From NCBI RefSeq assembly GCF_009193265.1, contig NZ_VZZZ01000006.1, forward strand, positions 310,001 through 374,000: DNA of 64,000 bases, read 5' to 3'. The position numbers were made by a program, and so were the translations under genes. Below, one piece after another: positions 24,822-32,764 of this stretch; position 1 is the stretch's first letter, and the number at the start of each line of letters is the position of its first letter. The notes beneath the pieces were generated by a model. It was given only the letters and a program-made list of their open reading frames with translations. It was not told where the DNA came from and did no database searches. The stretch comes from Marinobacter changyiensis (GTDB lineage Bacteria > Pseudomonadota > Gammaproteobacteria > Pseudomonadales > Oleiphilaceae).

Positions 24822-26699
24822 ATGCAAGCCGAACTCATCGAAATCCGCAACCATCTGGCCCAACATGAGCCTTTTGACCAACTGCCGGACGCCATTCTGG
24901 ACCGACTTGTCACGCAGGTGGAAGTCGCCTATTACCGTGCAGGCTCGACCATTCTGGAATTTGGCCAGTCCAGCACCGACCTGAACTACATTCGCAGCGG
25001 CGCAGTTGAAGTGTTTCGGCGCTCCGGTGAACTTTACAACCGCCTCACCGAAGGCGATATCTTCGGCCAGTTCGGCCTGATGATGGGCAAGATGGTGCGT
25101 TTCCCCGCCAAGGCTCTGGAAGACACGCTGATCTACTGCATTCCGGCAGCAGAGTTTCAGGAACTCTGGGAGACCGAGGACAGCTTCGCGGATTTTGTCG
25201 AGATCGAAGACCGCACCCGCCTGCGCACAGCAGTCGAGCGACAGGGCAAATCCAGCAATCTGATGACCGCCAAAGTGACCCGGCTGCTCTCACGGGAGAC
25301 GGTTTCCGCACCTGCTACCGTAAGATTGCAGGAAGCCGCCCGCATCATGACCGAGCATGGCGTATCAGCGCTGCTACTGATGGACGAATCCGGCAGCAAG
25401 CCGGTCATGAAGGGCATCATCACCGACCGTGACCTGCGTACCCGAGCACTCACGGAAGCTCTGCCTTCAGAAACGCCCGTTGCAGACATCATGACCGAAG
25501 GCCTGATCACCATCAACTCCGAAGCGTTTATATTCGAGGCCATGCTGTTGATGCTGCATAACAACATTCACCACCTGCCCGTGGTGCACAATGGTGAGCC
25601 CCGAGGCATTATCGGTCTGTCGGATATCGTAAAGTACGAATCCCAGAGTACCCTGTTTGTCGTCAGTAACATTTTCCGTCAGAAGAATGTGCAGGGCCTG
25701 ATAGCGGTCAGCAAAGATGTCCGTGACAGCTATGTGCGCATGGTTAACGAAGACGCCAACTCCCATATGATCGGCAGTGCGATGGCCGGTATCGGTCGCA
25801 GCTTCTGCCAGCGTTTACTGGCCCTCGGCGAGGAAAAACTGGGGCCACCACCCGTACCCTATTGCTTCATGGCGCTGGGTTCCATGGCCCGGGACGAACA
25901 ACTCGTCGTTACCGATCAGGACAACGCCATGGTGCTGGACGACAGCTTTGATCCGGCCGAGCACGACGAATACTTCAAGGCACTGGCGAAATTTGTCAGC
26001 GACGGTTTAGCCTCCTGTGGGTACACCTACTGCACCGGCGACATCATGGCCACCAACACCAAATGGCGGCAGCCACTGAGTGTCTGGAAGAGTTATTTCA
26101 CTGACTGGATTGACAATCCCAAGGCAGAAGCACTGTTAAATAGCAACATCTTCTTCGATCTTGAGGGCATCTACGGTAATACCGTTTACACCGAGCAATT
26201 GAAAACCCTGGTTGCGGAGAAAGCCCAAAAGAGCCAGCGTTTTCTCGCTTTACTGGCCCGCAACGCCCTGAACCGCACTCCGCCGCTGGGTTTTTTCCGC
26301 ACCTTTGTGATGGAGCAGGACGGCAAACAGAACGATACCATTAACCTCAAGCGTCGCGGCACCGCGCCGCTATCCGATCTGATCCGCGTGCACGCACTGG
26401 CCTGCGGCTCCAAGGCCCAGAATTCCTTTGCCCGGTTGCGCGCCATTGCTGAAACTCAGCTGCTGCCCCACGGCAGCGTCGAGAACCTGCGGGACGCGAT
26501 GGAGTTCATTGCAATCGTGCGGATACGGCACCAGGCTGCTGCCATCGAGGCCGGCCAGCAACCGGACAACAACGTCCGCCCGGAGGACCTGTCAACGTTC
26601 GAGCGACGCAACCTCAAGGATGCCTTTCAGATACTCAGCAGTGGCCAGAAATTTTTGCGCTACCGATACCATGCCCCAGCAGCACGAAGCCTCCAGTAA
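24822..26699 (+). CDS. cNMP-binding / CBS / DUF294 nucleotidyltransferase-like protein
   Basis: 625 residues with four domains in order: a cyclic-nucleotide-binding domain (about 15-130), a CBS pair (about 150-285), a DUF294 nucleotidyltransferase domain with GSMARDEQLVVTDQDNAMV (about 350-368) and a DUF294 C-terminal helical domain. The nucleotidyltransferase site resembles GlnD, suggesting nucleotidyl transfer under control of adenine nucleotides. The true substrate is not known. It overlaps the exonuclease gene in TAATG; this pairing recurs in many proteobacteria, often near cation:acetate symporters, which are not seen here. Confidence 0.85.
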   Translation: MQAELIEIRNHLAQHEPFDQLPDAILDRLVTQVEVAYYRAGSTILEFGQSSTDLNYIRSGAVEVFRRSGELYNRLTEGDIFGQFGLMMGKMVRFPAKALEDTLIYCIPAAEFQELWETEDSFADFVEIEDRTRLRTAVERQGKSSNLMTAKVTRLLSRETVSAPATVRLQEAARIMTEHGVSALLLMDESGSKPVMKGIITDRDLRTRALTEALPSETPVADIMTEGLITINSEAFIFEAMLLMLHNNIHHLPVVHNGEPRGIIGLSDIVKYESQSTLFVVSNIFRQKNVQGLIAVSKDVRDSYVRMVNEDANSHMIGSAMAGIGRSFCQRLLALGEEKLGPPPVPYCFMALGSMARDEQLVVTDQDNAMVLDDSFDPAEHDEYFKALAKFVSDGLASCGYTYCTGDIMATNTKWRQPLSVWKSYFTDWIDNPKAEALLNSNIFFDLEGIYGNTVYTEQLKTLVAEKAQKSQRFLALLARNALNRTPPLGFFRTFVMEQDGKQNDTINLKRRGTAPLSDLIRVHALACGSKAQNSFARLRAIAETQLLPHGSVENLRDAMEFIAIVRIRHQAAAIEAGQQPDNNVRPEDLSTFERRNLKDAFQILSSGQKFLRYRYHAPAARSLQ

Positions 26700-27436
26700 T
26701 GACGCTACCTGATACCTCCGGCAACCCCATCGACCGTTTGGCAGTGATCGACTGGCCAGCACGTTTGAAGCTGCTCAGCGAGCAGACGAAGGACCCCCGC
26801 CTGAAAGCGTTTTATGAGGCTGGCACGGTGGCACCGGAAACGCCAATATCCGAGGTGCCCATGGTCGCTCTGGATTTTGAAACCACCGGGCTTGATCCCC
26901 ACACCCACTCCATTGTCAGTATTGGTCTGGTGCCCATGTCGCTCAGTCGCATTCGCTGCCGTGACGCCCGACACTGGGTGGTGCGGCCTCCGCTGCCCCT
27001 GCACAAAGGTTCCATTACCATTCACGGCATCACCCACAGCGACATCAACGCGGCCCCGGATTTGTCCGAGGTCCTGGATGACTTACTGACAGCACTGGCG
27101 GGTAAGGTTGTGGTGGTACATCACCGGGGCATTGAGCGACCTTTTCTGGATGTGGCCTTAAGGTGGCGTTTAAAGGAGGGCATTGAGTTCCCGGTGCTGG
27201 ATACCATGGCCATAGAAGCCCACCTGCACCCGAACCGGCAACCCAACTGGTTTGGCCGTCTGCGCGGTAAAGCACCACTTTCCATACGCCTGGGCGACAG
27301 CCGCAGCCGCTACGGTTTACCCCATTACCCACCGCACCATGCCCTGACAGACGCCCTGGCCTCAGCGGAGTTGTTGCAAGCCCAGATCCAGTATCATTTC
27401 AGTCCGGACACCCCCATCGGCGATCTCTGGTTCTGA
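26699..27436 (+). CDS. 3'-5' exonuclease, DnaQ/DEDDh family
   Basis: 245 residues. Exo I is ALDFETTGLDPHTHSIVSIG (Asp and Glu metal ligands), Exo II is around HGITHSDIN...HHRGIERPFLD, and Exo III is HHALTDALASAELL, so the full DEDDh set is present. An N-terminal extension of about 50 residues precedes the nuclease domain. It is translationally coupled to the DUF294 protein upstream (TAATG overlap). In this gene pair the exonuclease is often annotated as a polymerase epsilon-like subunit, but it is not the replicative DnaQ. The biological substrate is unknown. Confidence 0.85.
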   Translation: MTLPDTSGNPIDRLAVIDWPARLKLLSEQTKDPRLKAFYEAGTVAPETPISEVPMVALDFETTGLDPHTHSIVSIGLVPMSLSRIRCRDARHWVVRPPLPLHKGSITIHGITHSDINAAPDLSEVLDDLLTALAGKVVVVHHRGIERPFLDVALRWRLKEGIEFPVLDTMAIEAHLHPNRQPNWFGRLRGKAPLSIRLGDSRSRYGLPHYPPHHALTDALASAELLQAQIQYHFSPDTPIGDLWF

Positions 27437-27693
27437 CCGCTCATCCCCTGACCTCACCCGCTGCCTGATTGCTTTTCTCCGCAAGGGTCAGTAGCCTCGA
27501 GAGACATTCTGGCCGCGCTGGCGAAAGCGCTGGGCGATGCCCGTCAAGCCGTGGGGATATTGCGGGGTGAGCGTTTGGCGTGATGACGGTTTTATTTTGC
27601 CGCCGGAGGAAAACCCCTCCTATACTCCCCTACTGCAGATGCCAATTGTGATCAGGCCACTGCCGTACCAATGACAATAAAAAGGATACCGAT
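27437..27693. other. Intergenic region upstream of dctP
   Basis: 257 bases. The first part can be read on the plus strand as RDILAALAKALGDARQ..., a short alanine-rich stretch without a start, ending at TGA near 27582; it may be a gene remnant but is too short to name. The second part is A/T richer and contains the dctP promoter and ribosome site (AAAAGGAT). Confidence 0.3.
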
Positions 27694-28704
27694 ATGCTGA
27701 AACGTCGCACATTTATTGCCGCTGCCGCCGCTACCCTGTTATTCACTTCCATCGCCCACGCCCAGTACAAGGACGAATACACCGTATCAACCGTGCTGCC
27801 CTCGGCTTTTCCCTGGGGACAAGCTGCCGACAAGTGGGTTGAGCTGGTGAAGGAGCGCTCTGACGGGCGTATCAATATGAAGATCTACAGCAACTCCCAG
27901 CTGGTTTCAGGCGATCAGACCAAAGAGTTCTCCGCCATGCGATCCGGCATTATTGATATGGCCGTGGGCTCTACCATCAACTGGTCACCCCAGGTGCCAG
28001 AACTGAATCTGTTCTCATTGCCCTTCCTGATGCCGGACTATGACGCGATTGATGCCATTACCCAGGGCGAGGCCGGCGAAGCCATCTTCGCGGCCATCGA
28101 AAAACGCGGCGTTACCCCGCTGGCCTGGGGTGAGAATGGCTTCCGGGAGTTGTCCAACTCCAAGCGGGCGATCCACGAACCCTCCGATGTGGAAGGCCTG
28201 AAAATCCGCGTTGTCGGCTCGCCCCTGTTCCAGGACACCTTCACCGCCCTGGGCGCCAACCCGACCCAGATGAGCTGGGCCGATGCCAAGCCAGCGTTGA
28301 CCACCGGCGCCGTTGACGGCCAGGAAAACCCACTGTCGGTCTTCGATGTGGCCCGCATCGACCAGGTAGGCCAGCAGCACCTGACCCTCTGGCGTTACAT
28401 GGCTGACCCGTTGGTGTTTGCGGTCAGCAACCAGGTCTGGGGCCAGTTCAGCCCGGAAGACCAGGAATTGCTCAAGCAGGCTGCCGTTGATGCAGGCGAA
28501 TGGGAGATCGAGAAATCCCGTGCCGAGCTTGACGCCACCCTGGCAGGCATTAAAGAACGTGGCGTCCAGGTCACCGAATTGACCCAGGAACAACACGATG
28601 CCTTTGTAGAGGCGACCCAATCCGTTTATGAGAAGTGGACGCCCCGCATCGGCGAAGACCTCGTGAAAATGGCCCAGGAAGCGGTTGCCAACAGCCGGCA
28701 GTAA
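27694..28704 (+). CDS. dctP: TRAP transporter substrate-binding protein DctP
   Basis: 336 residues with a signal peptide ending AHAQ (about 24). The DctP family is recognised from WVELVKERSDGRINMKIY, LVSGDQTKEFSAMRSGIIDM, the conserved arginine in LKIRVVGSPLFQDTF and DGQENPLSVF. It binds a carboxylate in the periplasm for the DctQM permease encoded next. The ligand (C4-dicarboxylate or another organic acid) cannot be told. A GC-rich hairpin after the gene probably keeps its mRNA more abundant than that of the permease genes. Confidence 0.9.
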   Translation: MLKRRTFIAAAAATLLFTSIAHAQYKDEYTVSTVLPSAFPWGQAADKWVELVKERSDGRINMKIYSNSQLVSGDQTKEFSAMRSGIIDMAVGSTINWSPQVPELNLFSLPFLMPDYDAIDAITQGEAGEAIFAAIEKRGVTPLAWGENGFRELSNSKRAIHEPSDVEGLKIRVVGSPLFQDTFTALGANPTQMSWADAKPALTTGAVDGQENPLSVFDVARIDQVGQQHLTLWRYMADPLVFAVSNQVWGQFSPEDQELLKQAAVDAGEWEIEKSRAELDATLAGIKERGVQVTELTQEQHDAFVEATQSVYEKWTPRIGEDLVKMAQEAVANSRQ

Positions 28705-28719
28705 AGCTGACAGGCCCAG

Positions 28720-28743
28720 GCGCCCGCCAACCTCGGCGGGCGC
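28720..28743 (+). terminator. Intercistronic hairpin between dctP and dctQ
   Basis: GCGCCCGCC-AACCTC-GGCGGGCGC forms a perfect nine-pair stem with a six-base loop 15 bases after the dctP stop. There is no U tract, so it is more likely an mRNA-stabilising or attenuating element than a full terminator. Such hairpins after binding-protein genes raise their level relative to the permease. Confidence 0.7.
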
Positions 28744-28785
28744 GCTATTGTCTGGACCGGATGAACCGGCTTAACCGGAGTACCC

Positions 28786-29280
28786 ATGCCCACCCGACCC
28801 CCGAAGTTCAAGCCTGAAGCCTGGCTGGCGACCCTTTCACTGATTGCGATCTGCGTGATCAGTCTCGGCAACGTAATCGTGCGCTATGCCACCGATGCCT
28901 CCTTTGCTTTCACCGAAGAGTTCTCGGTGTTTTTGCTGGTACTGGTCACCTTTGGCGGTGCCGCGGTGGCGGCACGCCATAACCAGCACATTCGCATCGA
29001 ACTGATCGAGCACTACCTGCCGCCACGGGCGAGAAAAGTCGTTTACGTGGCGCAGTGGCTGGCCGGTGTCTTCGTGCTGGGCCTGACCGCCTGGTATGGC
29101 GGCGTACTGACACTGCAGGAATACCAGTGGGAGTCGCTGTCACCGGGGCTGGGGCTGCCGAACTGGGTTTACGTCATCTGGCTGCCGTTACTGGCTGGCG
29201 CCATCATCATTCGGCTGACCCAGAATCTCATCGATCGCCTCAGGGGCAAGCAAGAGCCAGGGGTAATTCATGAATCCTGA
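28786..29280 (+). CDS. dctQ: TRAP transporter small permease DctQ
   Basis: 164 residues with four membrane helices. Family features are NVIVRYATDASFAFTEEFS and VTFGGAAVAARHNQHIRIEL, the typical DctQ loop. It forms the small membrane subunit that works with DctM. It begins 81 bases after dctP, beyond the hairpin, and overlaps dctM by 11 bases. Confidence 0.9.
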   Translation: MPTRPPKFKPEAWLATLSLIAICVISLGNVIVRYATDASFAFTEEFSVFLLVLVTFGGAAVAARHNQHIRIELIEHYLPPRARKVVYVAQWLAGVFVLGLTAWYGGVLTLQEYQWESLSPGLGLPNWVYVIWLPLLAGAIIIRLTQNLIDRLRGKQEPGVIHES

Positions 29281-30574
29281 CCTGCTGATGATCGGTGCCT
29301 TCCTGGTGGCGTTACTGTTGGGGGTGCCGGTGGCGATTGCCTTGGGCGTTGGTGGCGCAGTTGGCATCCTCACCGGGTTGCCTCCGGACATGTTGGCGAC
29401 GTTTGGCACCAATACCTACAACAGCGTGGCCAAATACCCGCTGATTGCGATCCCCCTGTTTATTCTCACCGGCCTGATTTTCGAACGCGCCGGAGTGGCC
29501 GCCAGCCTGGTGCGTTTCGCCCAGGCCATCATCGGCCCTCGACATGGCGGCCTGACCGTGGTGGCGGTACTGGTCTGCCTGATTATGGGCGGCATGAGTG
29601 GTTCTGGCCCGGCGGACGCAGCAGCGGTGGCGATGGTTATGCTGCCCAGTATGCGCAAGGCCGGTTATCCGCAGCCGTTTTCCGCCACTTTGATCGCGGC
29701 CTCCTCCTCCACCGCGATCCTGATCCCACCCTCCATCGCCCTGATTCTTTATTCTATCGTGGTGCCGGGCGTGGATTTGCGGGCACTGTTTGCCGCCGGT
29801 TTGTTTCCGGGCGTGCTCGCCGGGCTGTCTTTGCTCGTCCCCGCACTTTACTTCGCAAAAAAATACCGTTGGGAAGACCCGGAAATCGCCGTACGACCAC
29901 CCTTCTGGCCCAGCTTCAAAGCTGCATTACCGGCGCTGTTTGCCCCGGTAATCATTCTTGGCGGCCTGCGCTCCGGCCTGTTTACACCTACCGAGGCAGC
30001 AGTGGTCGCCGTCACTTATGGGGTGATTATTGGCTGCCTGGTATATCGCAACCTCAGCCTCAAGGACCTGTGGAACCTGATGACGGAGGCCGCCGTTACC
30101 TCTGGCGTTGTCATGTTCATTATTGCCCTGGCCGGCATTTTCGCCTGGGCAGGCTCCACCCTTGGTACTTTCCAGCACCTGGCCGACGCACTATTGTCGC
30201 TGTCTGATAATGGCTGGGTGCTGCTTGGCCTGGTGATGGTACTGGTGCTGATTGCCGGCATGCTGCTGGACGCCATATCGATTTACCTGATCCTGATTCC
30301 TATCGTATTACCCCTGATGAACCATTTCGGCTGGAATCCGATCTGGTTCGGTATCCTGCTGGCCATGAACATTGCGATCGGCCAATTCACGCCGCCTGTG
30401 GCTGTTAACCTGATGGTCACCACCCGTATCGCCAACATCCGCCTGGAGCACACTATTGGTTGGGCGTTGATATTTGTCGCCGCCATGACCGTCAGTTTGT
30501 TGCTGGTCATGCTGATTCCGGGCATTGCGCTCTGGCTGCCGGAAAAACTCGGGTATGTGGTGGGGCCGTGGTAA
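29270..30574 (+). CDS. dctM: TRAP transporter large permease DctM
   Basis: 434 residues, about 12 membrane helices. Conserved blocks are GLIFERAGVA, MGGMSGSGPADAAAVAMVML, PSMRKAGYPQPFSATLIAAS and AIGQFTPPVAVNL, all standard for DctM sodium-coupled transport subunits. With DctQ and DctP it forms a complete TRAP importer driven by the Na+ gradient. The gene is followed by a GST of the YghU type, possibly unrelated in function. Confidence 0.92.
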   Translation: MNPDLLMIGAFLVALLLGVPVAIALGVGGAVGILTGLPPDMLATFGTNTYNSVAKYPLIAIPLFILTGLIFERAGVAASLVRFAQAIIGPRHGGLTVVAVLVCLIMGGMSGSGPADAAAVAMVMLPSMRKAGYPQPFSATLIAASSSTAILIPPSIALILYSIVVPGVDLRALFAAGLFPGVLAGLSLLVPALYFAKKYRWEDPEIAVRPPFWPSFKAALPALFAPVIILGGLRSGLFTPTEAAVVAVTYGVIIGCLVYRNLSLKDLWNLMTEAAVTSGVVMFIIALAGIFAWAGSTLGTFQHLADALLSLSDNGWVLLGLVMVLVLIAGMLLDAISIYLILIPIVLPLMNHFGWNPIWFGILLAMNIAIGQFTPPVAVNLMVTTRIANIRLEHTIGWALIFVAAMTVSLLLVMLIPGIALWLPEKLGYVVGPW

Positions 30575-30682
30575 CCGCAGATCAGCGGGAAGTCGTGGGT
30601 AAAACTCATGGGAACCCGCACCTGGAACCGCTACCCTTCCAGTCACTTCAAATCACACATTGACCAACGAGGGCTCTTATTC

Positions 30683-31552
30683 ATGAGCGATCCAACCTAC
30701 ACGCCACCAAAAGTCTGGCAATGGGATGCTGAAAGCGGCGGGACCTTCGCCAACATCAATCGACCGATTGCCGGCCCCACCCATAACAAAGAACTGCCGG
30801 TGGGAAAACACCCCTTTCAGCTGTATTCACTGGCCACCCCAAACGGGGTAAAGGCCACCATCATGTTCGAAGAACTGCTGGAGAAAGGCGTCAAGGACGC
30901 CGAGTACGACGCCTGGCCGATCCGGATTACCGAAGGCGAGCAGTTTGGTAGCGGCTTTGTTGGCGTAAACCCCAACTCCAAGATTCCCGCCCTGATGGAC
31001 CACAGTACCGAGCCCGCCATCCGGGTATTCGAGTCCGGCTCCATCCTGCTTTATCTGGCTGAAAAATTTGGCGAGTTCCTGCCCCATGACATCGCCCAAC
31101 GCACCGAAGCCATGAACTGGCTGTTCTGGCAGATGGGCAGCGGACCCTTCCTTGGCGGCGGTTTCGGGCATTTTTACGCCTATGCGCCGGAGAAGTACGA
31201 ATACCCCATCAACCGCTTCACCATGGAAGTAAAACGGCAACTGGACGTGCTCGATCGACAGTTGGCGAATAACCGGTATATCGCCGGCGACCAGTACACC
31301 ATTGCCGATATGGCTATCTGGCCCTGGTACGGCGCGTTAGTGACCAACAAGGTGTATGAAGCGGCAGAGTTTCTGGAAGCGCACAGCTACAAGCACCTAT
31401 TGAGGTGGACCGGAGAAGTCGGCCAGCGGCCCGGCGTAAAACGGGGCCGGATGGTAAACCGCACCTGGGGCGAACCCAGCGAGCAGCTACATGAACGGCA
31501 CGATGCCAGTGATTTTGAGAAGCGGACGCAGGACAAAGTAGAGGGGAGTTAG
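30683..31552 (+). CDS. yghU: Glutathione S-transferase, YghU-like
   Basis: 289 residues from ATG 30683; the upstream 25 in-frame codons show no similarity. The N-terminal extension (TYTPPKVWQWDAESGG...ANINRPIAGPTH) before the thioredoxin-fold domain is the hallmark of YghU/Ure2-like disulfide-bond oxidoreductases. NPNSKIPAL and ESGSILLYLAEKFG are the glutathione-binding motifs, and the C-terminal helical domain contains AGDQYTIADMAIWPW. E. coli YghU binds two glutathiones and reduces organic peroxides. A stress or detoxification role is likely. Confidence 0.88.
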   Translation: MSDPTYTPPKVWQWDAESGGTFANINRPIAGPTHNKELPVGKHPFQLYSLATPNGVKATIMFEELLEKGVKDAEYDAWPIRITEGEQFGSGFVGVNPNSKIPALMDHSTEPAIRVFESGSILLYLAEKFGEFLPHDIAQRTEAMNWLFWQMGSGPFLGGGFGHFYAYAPEKYEYPINRFTMEVKRQLDVLDRQLANNRYIAGDQYTIADMAIWPWYGALVTNKVYEAAEFLEAHSYKHLLRWTGEVGQRPGVKRGRMVNRTWGEPSEQLHERHDASDFEKRTQDKVEGS

Positions 31553-31616
31553 TGAGGTATTACCCGGCATGAGGGCTCAGTCCCCCTGAGAACCTCTTGC
31601 CAGGTGTAATAGCCCA

Positions 31617-31838
31617 TTAATGTCCGCTTCCAGATAAGATGCGCCGAAACCAGCTACTTTTTTCAGCCCTTCGAGGGAGGCCGTTGGGACGCTGGCCGTT
31701 GTCCTCGATAAAAGACATGAATTCCAACCCGGCCTCATAATCGAGCCATTCCATGGCTTGGGGCTCGACAGGTTGAGAGGATTGGAGTTCCTGATGTTGT
31801 TGCTCATGCTGCAGACCCAGTGCCAGGCGGGCCACAAG
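31617..31838 (-). pseudogene. EgtB-like (DinB/iron-binding) gene fragment fused to a Ku fragment
   Basis: In one minus-strand frame about 70 codons read LVARLALGLQHEQQHQELQ and, later, EWLDYEAGLEFM. The block LGLxHEQQHQEL is the iron-binding helix of EgtB-type sulfoxide synthases (ergothioneine pathway) and WLxYEAGL resembles the start of their FGE-sulfatase domain. Everything between and after is missing or drifted. The fragment begins exactly where a Ku reading frame stops making sense. A relic of illegitimate joining; assignment rests on one strong motif. Confidence 0.5.
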
Positions 31839-31990
31839 CTCGCCAGGTCCTCCAGTTCTTCGTCTTCAACAATCACGAACTGAGACTTGTCGACGGGGTA
31901 TTCGCGAACGATTTCATCCTGCTCAAGCGCCCGATTCTCTTTCTCACAGAAGTAACCTCAGCGTAGGGGTTGACCCTGGCTATCTACCAT
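31838..31990 (-). pseudogene. Ku fragment (central part), displaced downstream of the Ku C-terminal part
   Basis: From ATG 31990 the frame reads MVDSQGQPLR, an in-frame TGA (31958-31960), then GYFCEKENRALEQDEIVREY and PVDKSQFVIVEDEELEDLAS. This is the segment just before the central beta-barrel in bacterial Ku. In an intact Ku it would come before, not after, the part encoded at 31980-32474. The fragment overlaps the end of that part by 11 bases and then runs into the EgtB-like piece. Confidence 0.65.
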
Positions 31991-32474
31991 TTTCCATTCC
32001 TTCCAGACTGGCTTCAAGCGCCTTCGAGATATCATCCATCGGTTTTTCAGGTCTTTGCCTGGGGCGTTTGATACGGTCGCCTTTCTGTTTTTTCTCTATT
32101 AACTCCAGCACCCGACCCCTGTATTCATCCTGATATTCTTCAGGATCAAAACGCGCTTCCAACATACTGATCAACTGCCGTGCCATGTTCAGCTCCCTTT
32201 GATCCAGGGGTTTACCTTTCGTCGCCTCAAGCTCATCAATAGACACAACCTGTTCCTGCGAGCGCGGTGACATCAGCATGGGGTAGCCCTGGAAAAGTCG
32301 AAGTGCACCATGGTATTCCTTGTTGCGCATAACCCAGTGCGCCAACCCTTCCCGCCTGGTTGTCTTCAGCGCTTCGGCAAGTGCGGTATAAGCATCCAGG
32401 GAGTCATCAGGGCCCAGATAATAGGGTCTGTCGTACCAGCGATGGTCTATGGCTTCATAGGGCAGGAACTTCAA
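31980..32474 (-). pseudogene. ku: NHEJ protein Ku, C-terminal half only
   Basis: 164 codons beginning at FLPYEAIDHRWYDRPYYLGP and continuing with TRREGLAHWVMRNKEYHGAL, GYPMLMSPRSQEQV and LEARFDPEEYQDEYRGRVLE. These are the bridge, barrel and C-terminal regions of bacterial Ku. An intact Ku has about 260-300 residues; the N-terminal IWKGxxxFGL region is absent from the upstream 45 bases. The remaining ORF has an ATG but no clear ribosome site. It may be expressed as a fragment but could not form the normal DNA-encircling ring. Confidence 0.75.
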
Positions 32475-32519
32475 TGTCGGCGAAAGATAATACGCCTTTC
32501 CAGCTCGCCCGTGCTGTCA

Positions 32520-32759
32520 TCAATCGTTCCCCTTGCCACTTTCCTGCTGATATTCACCCCCGCAGGCCGGGTATGAAACCGATCCTGTCGACTCAACTTC
32601 GCCGAGACAAAGTGGGCAAATTCCCTGATCGCATGCCGCGCAGAACTCCAGTATTTCGGGCTGAACGGCTGCCTCACAAATGCTGCAAATTTCTGACCCC
32701 TCGATCAGCCACCATCTTGGCCCGCTGCCGGCCTGCTCTTCTGGTGTTTTTCTTGCCAT
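32520..32759 (-). CDS. Small zinc-ribbon-like protein beside ligD/ku
   Basis: 79 residues with four cysteine positions arranged as CSIC (25-28), CAAC (39-42), CPLC (48-51) and a single C in PACGGEY. Two zinc-binding knuckles can form; the last one has lost a partner. The start (ARKTPEEQAGSGPRWWLIEG) is Arg/Trp-rich. It begins six bases after the ligD stop, so it belongs to the same operon. No function is recognised. Its place between LigD and Ku suggests an accessory of end joining, or simply a passenger. Confidence 0.55.
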   Translation of the reverse strand: MARKTPEEQAGSGPRWWLIEGSEICSICEAAVQPEILEFCAACDQGICPLCLGEVESTGSVSYPACGGEYQQESGKGND

Positions 32760-32764
32760 TCGTT

